Positions 53,437-61,059 of a DNA stretch of 64,000 nucleotides are shown here, one piece after another. This DNA is from Bacteroidota bacterium (GTDB lineage: Bacteria; Bacteroidota; Bacteroidia; NS11-12g; UBA9320): contig NVWV01000003.1 of the NCBI GenBank assembly GCA_002746305.1, forward strand, positions 139,999 through 203,998, written 5' to 3'. A program made the position numbers and the translations under genes. The notes under the pieces are model-generated. The model was not told the origin of the DNA. It made no database searches and saw nothing but the letters and a program-made list of their open reading frames with translations. The first letter of the stretch is position 1. The number at the start of each line of letters is the position of its first letter.

Positions 53437-53480
53437 AAAAAAGAGCGAAGTTTTGATATCAAAACTTCGCTCTTTTTAAT
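53437..53480. terminator. Bidirectional intrinsic terminator
   Basis: aaaaagagcgaagttttgat/atcaaaacttcgctcttttt perfect palindrome. Confidence 0.9.
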
Positions 53481-53493
53481 AAGTTAATGACGA

Positions 53494-53985
53494 TTAATGT
53501 CCGTATATCTCTGTAAAAGTATAATCAACACCAGCTTCACCACCATCAATATCATCTCCATTTATCGTTAGTGTAAGTACCATTTTTTCTGCTGTTAATT
53601 CAGATAGCATCAAGGTTTCGCCATCTTCAGTTAGCATGGTCTCTTCGGTATTAAACGACCAGATAAATGTACCTAACTCTTGATCATCATTTGGATCGCA
53701 CTTTGTTGCCCCTTCATTATAACTCCCTGTATTATCTGCTTTAAAAATTGCTTCATCGTCATTATCGCATACATCACCTACAGCATAAAAATCAGTAAGA
53801 AGATTTCCCCCTCCAGTATCCACACCAGGGTTAATTGTAAGACCTGTGAGAACCCAAGGTCCTGCGGTTATTAATTCTGTTTTCGTTTTAGAAGTTGTAG
53901 GAGTTGTAGTTCCATCGTCGTCTTTACACCCAATTACACTTACCAAAATGGCAAGAATTAGCGTTGAATAAAATTTAGTGTTCAT
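53494..53985 (-). CDS. Lipocalin-like hypothetical lipoprotein
   Basis: Start at internal ATG 53985: MNTKFYSTLILAILVSVIGCKDDDG. Confidence 0.65.
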   Translation of the reverse strand: MNTKFYSTLILAILVSVIGCKDDDGTTTPTTSKTKTELITAGPWVLTGLTINPGVDTGGGNLLTDFYAVGDVCDNDDEAIFKADNTGSYNEGATKCDPNDDQELGTFIWSFNTEETMLTEDGETLMLSELTAEKMVLTLTINGDDIDGGEAGVDYTFTEIYGH

Positions 53986-54066
53986 ATTATATTTTGTTAA
54001 GTTATTTATACACAAAACTAATCGGTTAGCCTTCTTACTCAAGTTTGGTTTCTTACTTTTGCACCC

Positions 54067-55167
54067 ATGATTGATTGGGAAAACATCCGTAAATTACATC
54101 TTGGCTCCTACCAGGGTACGTATCTTAATTCACCAGCCAATGGAATACCCAGTTCTAATGCTGAAGCATATGTGATTAAGGAAACTGAAAAATTTAGGAC
54201 TGCTCCTGGCCAATACCGCACAGAATTTATTTCAGCAACAATTCCCGCTATAAAGGAGCAAGTTGCTAATTTATTGAATGCCAAAGTTGATGAAATTGCT
54301 TTGGTCCCCAATATTTCAATTGCTCTAAATCTGTTTGTAAAGTCATTACCCTCAAATATCAAAGTTGCTTTTTACCGAGGCGATTATCCTTCACTGACCA
54401 AGCCTTTTGAGGTTGGAAATTTTGATGTTAAATGGTTGAATTTTATAAATCACGAGGTTGATTTAGACGACCTTGAAGTATTTCTAAAAAATGAACAACC
54501 TACTGTATTAGGCATTAGCCATGTCCAATGGCTTACTGGATATACGGCAGATCTTGAGGCAATTGGCATTTTATGTAAGCAATACAATTGTCTTTTAATG
54601 GTGGATGCCACACAGAGCTTAGGGGCCATCTCTATAGATGTGCAACAAGAGTATATTGACATACTTGGATCTAGCTGCTACAAGTGGCCATTAGCAGGAT
54701 TTGGTAACGGAGTATTCTATATAAATAAGCAAGTACAAGACCAGTATCCACCTCGTAGTTCAGGTTTTAACAGCCATACATGGGTAGATGGAGAAGCTGT
54801 ATACTACCCAAGTATGAAAAGTTATGAGCCTGGCCATCACGACCATGTCGCTTTTCACAGATTGAGTTACGCCTTAGGCCAGATAGACGAATTGGGAATC
54901 GAGAATATTGCTGTCCGTATTCGTAGATTAATGAACTACACTATTCAGGAACTAAAGAATATTAATGTTAAAATTATAGGAAATTTTTCTATGGATCATA
55001 GAGCTGGTATAATCTGCATTGAAAATAAAAAAGGACTTTTTGAGCACCTAAAATCTAAAGACATTGAAGTATCCGAAAGAAGTGAATTTATTCGCTTTGG
55101 GCTTCACTATTACAACAACGAAGCAGATATAGATATCCTAGTTAAAGAACTTGACAGATTTCTCTAA
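54067..55167 (+). CDS. PLP-dependent aminotransferase class V-fold enzyme
   Basis: VDATQSLGAISIDV...LGSSCYKWPLAGFGNG with candidate PLP lysine; kynureninase/cysteine desulfurase-like. Confidence 0.82.
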   Translation: MIDWENIRKLHLGSYQGTYLNSPANGIPSSNAEAYVIKETEKFRTAPGQYRTEFISATIPAIKEQVANLLNAKVDEIALVPNISIALNLFVKSLPSNIKVAFYRGDYPSLTKPFEVGNFDVKWLNFINHEVDLDDLEVFLKNEQPTVLGISHVQWLTGYTADLEAIGILCKQYNCLLMVDATQSLGAISIDVQQEYIDILGSSCYKWPLAGFGNGVFYINKQVQDQYPPRSSGFNSHTWVDGEAVYYPSMKSYEPGHHDHVAFHRLSYALGQIDELGIENIAVRIRRLMNYTIQELKNINVKIIGNFSMDHRAGIICIENKKGLFEHLKSKDIEVSERSEFIRFGLHYYNNEADIDILVKELDRFL

Positions 55168-55174
55168 TTGTCTA

Positions 55175-55972
55175 CTATTTCAAGAACCATTTTAAATCTT
55201 CTTTTATAAATGCATCAATTGCATTGTCAGTCTCCTTACAACTTAAAGAGTTGATACCTTTCAGTGGTAAAACTGCTCCCCTCCACTCTCCAACAGTTTG
55301 CCACCTACCTAAAGATAGGTCCGATACTTTGGAAAAATCCAAACTGCTTTTTTCTGGATATCCTGACATGTAAAAATATGGGGAGTCTACCATATCATCT
55401 TCCATCGCAAGGCCAAAACTAATCCCAATATTTTGGGGTATTATGGCATAAATCCCTGTGTCAAAATGATGAGGCCATATTCGAATTTCACTACTTTGTT
55501 GCAATGCTCCAAGCACTTGTTGACAGGCTTTATTGGCTTTATTTCTCCAATACCTCCAGACTTCTAAATCCTGCTTTTCGATTAATTCAAACGAATCATT
55601 TATAAATGAATAGTCGTTAATCTTAAAATGAAGTTCCTCCTTAAAGCCATCTTTACTCAGCCTAAAATCAGGCAAATCCGATTCTATCTCTAACTCTATT
55701 TCCATGGAAGTTCTACCCACAATAGCGTATGATTTTAATATTTTGAATAGTCTATCATACCATACAAACTTAAAACTTCTCAAGTCTAAACTTAAGACGA
55801 CACTCCCCCTCTCAACTTCAATCCATCTCCCGAATATTCTACCATTTACATGGTCATAATACAAATTGGTATGGCTATCGTCTTCCTCTTTCTGAACAAA
55901 TGTTCTATTGACTTTAGCAATTATTTGACTTAACTGATGTAGCTGTTGATCTACCTTATTGTACTCCTGCAT
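55175..55972 (-). CDS. Orphan protein with WPHHFDTG motif
   Basis: Overlaps the upstream Rieske-GltS gene by 17 bp; RIWPHHFDTGIYAIIPQ...LGRWQTVGEWRGAVLPL. Confidence 0.6.
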   Translation of the reverse strand: MQEYNKVDQQLHQLSQIIAKVNRTFVQKEEDDSHTNLYYDHVNGRIFGRWIEVERGSVVLSLDLRSFKFVWYDRLFKILKSYAIVGRTSMEIELEIESDLPDFRLSKDGFKEELHFKINDYSFINDSFELIEKQDLEVWRYWRNKANKACQQVLGALQQSSEIRIWPHHFDTGIYAIIPQNIGISFGLAMEDDMVDSPYFYMSGYPEKSSLDFSKVSDLSLGRWQTVGEWRGAVLPLKGINSLSCKETDNAIDAFIKEDLKWFLK

Positions 55973-57575
55973 ATGAAATTCCAGTTAAGCGATGGATATC
56001 ATAATCAATAGTGACTAAATCAGAAGATTTGAAATCATTTATGTCGTTGTAACCTACAGCTCTTGCCACTACTTTTACAAGATCATTTGCTGCTAAAAAG
56101 AAGTTTTTAAGCTGATTAGCCGACTTATCTATTTCCTGACGGGCCCTCAAATTTTCTTTTTGTGTGGCTATTCCTACTGGACAGTTATTGGTTCCACAAG
56201 CTCTCATTCCTAAACAACCAATAGCCTGCAAAGCTGAATTACTCACAGCTATAGCATCGGCTCCCAGCATTAGTGCTTTCGCAAAATCCTCTGGTACTCT
56301 CAATCCGCCTGTGATTACCAGTGAAACATCCTTCACACCCAATTTATCCAAATGCTTTCTAGCACGTGCCAAAGCAGGAATCGTAGGTACGTTTATATTA
56401 TCTCGAAGGATGGTGGGTGCAGATCCCGTTCCACCACCTCTGCCATCTAAAATTAGATAGTCTGCCGATGCCTCAAGAGCAAAGTCTATATCTTCTTCTA
56501 TTCTACTTGCCGCAAGCTTAAACCCAATTGGAATACCCCCAGTTTTTTCTCTTACTTCATCTGCAAAGGCTTTAAAATCTTCAGGAGTTCTAAAATTACT
56601 AAATGTAGCTGGACTAATTGCTGTCTGACCAATTTCCAAACCTCTGGCCGCAGCAATCTCTGCCGACACTTTGGCTCCAGGCAAATGGCCCCCTGTTCCT
56701 GTTTTAGCACCCTGACCGGCCTTGAAATGGAACGCTTTACTCGCCTTTACTAGGTCCCAAGTGAAACCAAATTTGGCAGAAGCCAATTCATAAAAGTACC
56801 TTGAATTATTCTCTTGCTCCTCTGGCAATACACCTCCTTCACCTGAACAAATTCCAGTTCCACTCATTTCAGCACCTTTTGAAAGGGCAATTTTAGCTTC
56901 TCTACTCAAAGCCCCAAAACTCATATCCGAAACAAAAAATGGGATGTCCAATTCCAATGGTTTCTTGGCTCTAGGACCTATTACCACCTTGGTATTAACC
57001 TCATCTGCATCCAATAATGGCTTTCTGCTCAATTGTGCTGGTAAAAACTGAATATTCTCCCATTTCGGCAGCAAATTTCTATCTACTCCCATTGAACTAC
57101 TGGGACCATGATGGCCAAAGTTTTTCAATCCATTTATGGATAGTTCTTTTATGTAACTTGTGTACGGCTCAGTACTTTCTGGATGTGTATCTGCATATTG
57201 CCCCAAATACTCATCCCTATTAAATGGCTGCGGATGGATTTCTTCATAGGCTATCACATCTGCCTTATCTACATATACAACTCCTTCTCTTATTTCCGAT
57301 TTGAACTTATAAAGCACTTCAGAATTGTTGTACTCACTAACTCCTGTATCCATACGATAATCCCAATTGTGTACACCACAAACTAGGTTATCTCCTTCTA
57401 CATGGGCATCCGCCATCAGTGCACCTCTGTGCAAACACCTACCATATAAAACAGAGACATTTTCTTCATACCTAATGACGACTAAATCTGTATTTTCCAC
57501 TAGGGCATATTTAGGTTCTCTATTGGGTAAATCAGCAATAGAAAATAGATGAACAGGATCTATTAATTTATTCAT
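55956..57575 (-). CDS. Rieske [2Fe-2S] domain fused to FMN-binding glutamate synthase-like domain
   Basis: CLHRGALMADAHVEGDNLVCGVH (C-x-H...C-x2-H); GltB-type FVSDMSFGALS, GEGGVLPEE, GQGAKTGTGGHLPG, CLGMRACGTNNCPVGIAT 3Fe-4S motif. Confidence 0.9.
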   Translation of the reverse strand: MNKLIDPVHLFSIADLPNREPKYALVENTDLVVIRYEENVSVLYGRCLHRGALMADAHVEGDNLVCGVHNWDYRMDTGVSEYNNSEVLYKFKSEIREGVVYVDKADVIAYEEIHPQPFNRDEYLGQYADTHPESTEPYTSYIKELSINGLKNFGHHGPSSSMGVDRNLLPKWENIQFLPAQLSRKPLLDADEVNTKVVIGPRAKKPLELDIPFFVSDMSFGALSREAKIALSKGAEMSGTGICSGEGGVLPEEQENNSRYFYELASAKFGFTWDLVKASKAFHFKAGQGAKTGTGGHLPGAKVSAEIAAARGLEIGQTAISPATFSNFRTPEDFKAFADEVREKTGGIPIGFKLAASRIEEDIDFALEASADYLILDGRGGGTGSAPTILRDNINVPTIPALARARKHLDKLGVKDVSLVITGGLRVPEDFAKALMLGADAIAVSNSALQAIGCLGMRACGTNNCPVGIATQKENLRARQEIDKSANQLKNFFLAANDLVKVVARAVGYNDINDFKSSDLVTIDYDIHRLTGISYAGVQ

Positions 57576-57602
57576 ACGTGATTATTTCTTCTCTTCACAA
57601 AT

Positions 57603-57884
57603 CTACTCTTCTACCTTCACTCCTCGCCAAAACGCCACATACCCTTCAATATTTTTAGCCAACTCCTTTGTTTCTGGGTAATACCATGCAGCGTCATTAT
57701 TTTTTTGCCCATCGACATTCAGTGTATAATAAGATGCTACACCTTTCCAGTGGCATGTACTTTGTGTCTCACTGGACTCATAAAACTCCTTTTTGATAGA
57801 GCTTGCAGGAAAATATTGATTCCCTTCAACATTAATTGTCTCATCGCTTTCCGCGATTACCGTTCCATTCCAAATTGCCTTCAT
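57603..57884 (-). CDS. DUF427 domain protein
   Basis: MKAIWNGTVIAESDETINVEGNQYFP...TCHWKGVASYYTL...AAWYYPETKE; ATG overlaps EgtD TGA (ATGA). Confidence 0.88.
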   Translation of the reverse strand: MKAIWNGTVIAESDETINVEGNQYFPASSIKKEFYESSETQSTCHWKGVASYYTLNVDGQKNNDAAWYYPETKELAKNIEGYVAFWRGVKVEE

Positions 57885-58828
57885 TCTAAGTTTTTTATTA
57901 AACACTCATAAAAGAGTTCTTGCTTATCAGTATATACTGATTTCAGTTCTAAACCTGACATCTCACACAACCACTCAATAGTTGGCAAATTGTACTTCTG
58001 TGAGACCTCTGTATGAATAGACTCTGAATCTGTAAACTTATAGGTCTTATTCAAAGCTCCAATGGTCACCTCTTGTTCTTCAGTGCTTACTAGATAACTG
58101 TTACAAGTACCACTCTCAGGATTGTAAACTGGCCAATGGATAAATTTACTTACATCAAAATTTGCGTTTAATTCCCTGTTTATTCTATGCAGTAGGTTTA
58201 GGTTGAAATCCCGTGTAATCCCCTCTGCATCATTATATGCTGCCAAAATTTGAGCAGGACTTTTCATTTTATCCAGTCCCATCATTAGCCAATCTTGCGG
58301 ACGCATTCTAGTATTAATCTTCTTTAAAAACTCAATAGCTTGAGGATGATTGAGATTACCCAGATTAGATCCCAAAAACATAATAAGGTTGGTAGAAAAC
58401 TCATCATACTCAATATAGTTTAAGGCCTCCTCATAGGTAACGTTGATGGGTTTAATCTCTGCACTTGGCACCACTTCTAAAACATTCAACCTACACGTCT
58501 CAAGTATATTCTCAGATATATCTACTGGCCAATAAGTAAAAGACTTTTCAGCCTTTTCCAATGCTTTTAATAAAAGGATGGTTTTAGTTCCATCTCCAGC
58601 TCCAAGTTCATATATATTCAGATGATTACTAGGCCCCAAAGCTTTTACTATTTCAGCACTTCGCTGTTCCAGCAACTCAAACTCAGCACGAGTCACATAG
58701 TAGCTTGGCATAGCCATTATCTTTTGAAATAATTTGTCTCCCTTGCCGTCGTAAAAATATTTACTACTCAACTTCTTAGGAAAGACTGCCAACCCTTCAG
58801 CTATATCTTCAGCAAATCGATTTTTCAT
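57881..58828 (-). CDS. egtD: L-histidine N(alpha)-methyltransferase EgtD
   Basis: PKKLSSKYFYDGKGDKLFQKI...YYVTRAEFELL, ELGAGDGTKT, YWPVDIS, FLGSNLGNL. Confidence 0.93.
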   Translation of the reverse strand: MKNRFAEDIAEGLAVFPKKLSSKYFYDGKGDKLFQKIMAMPSYYVTRAEFELLEQRSAEIVKALGPSNHLNIYELGAGDGTKTILLLKALEKAEKSFTYWPVDISENILETCRLNVLEVVPSAEIKPINVTYEEALNYIEYDEFSTNLIMFLGSNLGNLNHPQAIEFLKKINTRMRPQDWLMMGLDKMKSPAQILAAYNDAEGITRDFNLNLLHRINRELNANFDVSKFIHWPVYNPESGTCNSYLVSTEEQEVTIGALNKTYKFTDSESIHTEVSQKYNLPTIEWLCEMSGLELKSVYTDKQELFYECLIKNLE

Positions 58829-58830
58829 TG

Positions 58831-59967
58831 TTATTTAACAAGTCTAAGTCCACAAAACTGCCACCTAAGATGCGGGTGAAAGAAATTCCGGTATGTCTTA
58901 CGTGTATGACCCTTAGGTGTAGCAACAGAACCTCCTTTTAGCACTTTCTGATTTACCATAAATTTGCCATTATACTCTCCCAGAGCACCTTCAGCTGTTT
59001 TAAATCCAGGATAGGGTAAGTAAGAACTGTTCGTCCATTCCCACAACTGCCCCCAATCAAAATGCATATTTGCAACTTCCCATTCCGCCTCGGTTGGCAA
59101 TCTCATTTTCTTCCATTCTGCATAGGCATAGGCCTCATACAGGTTAATATGGATAACCGGCTTCGCAAAGTCCAATGGTTTCAAGCCATTCATATCATAA
59201 GCATGCCATTCATTTTTGGTATAGTGCCAATACATTGGGGCCTTGGTCTCTTGACTTTGCACCCAATCCCAACCTTCGCTGTGCCAGAGATTAAAGTTTT
59301 CGTATCCACCTGCTTCAATAAAAGCTATCCATTCACCATTGGTTACTAGACTTTTTCTTATCTCAAAATCATAAAGATATACCTTATGTCTGCCTTCTTC
59401 ATTGTCAAAATGAAAGTTTTCTCCCTCATACCCTATTTCATAAAGGCCTTCCTTGATGGCCACAAAACCACCGTTCTCAGAATTTTTTAATTCAAATTCA
59501 GACCCATAGCTTGGGAAAGTCAGTTGATGACCCAGAATGTACTTAATATCATAGGCCAATAACTCTTGGTGTTGCTGTTCATGATTCAACCCTAGTTCTA
59601 TAATATCCAATTGTTCCTTTGATGGGTTTAAGCTTAAAAACGCTTCCATACCCTTATCTACATGCTGCCGATATTTCAGCACTTCGTACACTATCGGCCG
59701 AGTCATCATACCCCTATCTGCTCTTAACACTCGTTCTCCAGCATTATTATAGTAGCTGTTGAACAGGTAAGCGAAATCAGAATTAAACTCCTTATAATCC
59801 ACTACAAAGGCTTTTAGAACAAACTGCTCAAAAAACCAAGTGGTATGTGCTAAATGCCATTTGGGTGGTGACACATCCACACTAGGCTGAATACTGTAGT
59901 CTTCCAATTCTAAAGGACCACAAATCACCTCTGTTCTTCGACGTACTTTTAAATACCACTCTTTCAT
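58831..59967 (-). CDS. egtB: Ergothioneine biosynthesis sulfoxide synthase EgtB
   Basis: DinB-like WHLAHTTWFFEQFVL, HEQQHQELL; FGE-sulfatase domain LPTEAEWEVA...GQLWEWTNSSY...RWQFCGLRL. Confidence 0.93.
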   Translation of the reverse strand: MKEWYLKVRRRTEVICGPLELEDYSIQPSVDVSPPKWHLAHTTWFFEQFVLKAFVVDYKEFNSDFAYLFNSYYNNAGERVLRADRGMMTRPIVYEVLKYRQHVDKGMEAFLSLNPSKEQLDIIELGLNHEQQHQELLAYDIKYILGHQLTFPSYGSEFELKNSENGGFVAIKEGLYEIGYEGENFHFDNEEGRHKVYLYDFEIRKSLVTNGEWIAFIEAGGYENFNLWHSEGWDWVQSQETKAPMYWHYTKNEWHAYDMNGLKPLDFAKPVIHINLYEAYAYAEWKKMRLPTEAEWEVANMHFDWGQLWEWTNSSYLPYPGFKTAEGALGEYNGKFMVNQKVLKGGSVATPKGHTRKTYRNFFHPHLRWQFCGLRLVK

Positions 59968-60647
59968 AAAAGGGATTCTCCATTCAGATTCGTTGTTAAA
60001 ACGTCACTCATGTAATCAAAGAAAGGTCGAATCGCTATAAACGTACTCATTACTTCATTGGCAAACGATGGAGAAAGGACTTCCTTATCACTAAATGTTC
60101 TAAAAGCATAAAATTGCTTCATCCGAATCCACTTAATATTAGGATCACTCTTGTCAAAATCACGAGGTGCTGTGGCCACTCCATTCCCTCTCAACTCTCC
60201 AAAATGCTTTATAAAATTCTTATCTTTAGTAATTCTGTCAATTTCGGTTCCATCCATTTCAAACTCGCGTCGTATTCTAAGCAAATCTTCTTTATTAGGA
60301 CCGTAGAAACCTCCCCCTACTTGGGTCCTTCCTCCGGGTTCAATGCTAAAATAGTAACTCCCTCTTCTCCTTGCTCCTGCCCGAGCATAGTAACCACTGA
60401 GATTAGTCTTATAAGGAGATTTATTCTTGGAAAACCGGACATCCCTATTAATCCTAAATAGCTTTTTCCGTTCTATCTCATCCGTAGTGTTGAGACCAAA
60501 CTCAACGTCTTGCATGAGCTTGAGCATTTCACTTTTTGAAGCTTCGTATTCTTTCCTGTGGTTGGCAAACCACTCTCTTGTATTGTGCTTTTCTAAATCC
60601 TTTAGAAAGGAAAATGTCAATTTACTTATCATTTGCAGGAAACGCAA
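59964..60647 (-). CDS. DUF2461 family protein
   Basis: FLKDLEKHNTREWFANHRKEYEASK...RINRDVRFSKNKSPYKTNLSGYY...YYFSIEPG. Confidence 0.9.
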   Translation of the reverse strand: MRFLQMISKLTFSFLKDLEKHNTREWFANHRKEYEASKSEMLKLMQDVEFGLNTTDEIERKKLFRINRDVRFSKNKSPYKTNLSGYYARAGARRRGSYYFSIEPGGRTQVGGGFYGPNKEDLLRIRREFEMDGTEIDRITKDKNFIKHFGELRGNGVATAPRDFDKSDPNIKWIRMKQFYAFRTFSDKEVLSPSFANEVMSTFIAIRPFFDYMSDVLTTNLNGESLL

Positions 60648-60895
60648 GTAACAAATTATCGGTTAAGAAAACTTGAATAATTCGTTTATTTATTTGTAAA
60701 AAAGGGCCAGAATAATACGATCATGTCGCCTGTAATAGTCTAAACATTTTCTAATTGAACACAAAAATTAAAAATCTACACCCGTTTACACATCATATTA
60801 ATCTAATCTGTTTTATCCTTGTACTGAATAAAATAAAAAAAGCTATTTTTCTCATGGACTTAGAGTAAAAATATCACTCAAATTATCATCATAAT

Positions 60896-60970
60896 CGGGA
60901 TGTAGCTTAGTCCGGTTAAAGTGCTGGTCTGGGGGACCAGAGATCGCTGGTTCGAATCCAGTTATCCCGA
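60896..60970 (+). tRNA. tRNA-Pro (anticodon GGG)
   Basis: cgggatg acceptor pairs tatcccg; anticodon arm ctggt-ctGGGgg-accag; T-loop gctggttcgaatccagt. Confidence 0.95.
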
Positions 60971-60973
60971 CAG

Positions 60974-61009
60974 TAAAAAAGTCCATCTATAGCTAGATGG
61001 ACTTTTTGT
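60974..61009. terminator. Intrinsic terminator after tRNA-Pro / convergent with sprA
   Basis: taaaaaagtccatcta-tagc-tagatggactttttgtt. Confidence 0.88.
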
Positions 61010-61059
61010 TGTTCAATGTTTAATGGTGGAGCCAGATCTCTTGCCGTTTCTCCGTATAA

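Noticed and set aside
56164-57552. + strand ORFs across the Rieske-GltS gene
   Set aside because: Antisense shadows of a strongly motif-supported gene.
60114-60461. 115-aa + strand ORF
   Set aside because: Antisense to the DUF2461 gene.
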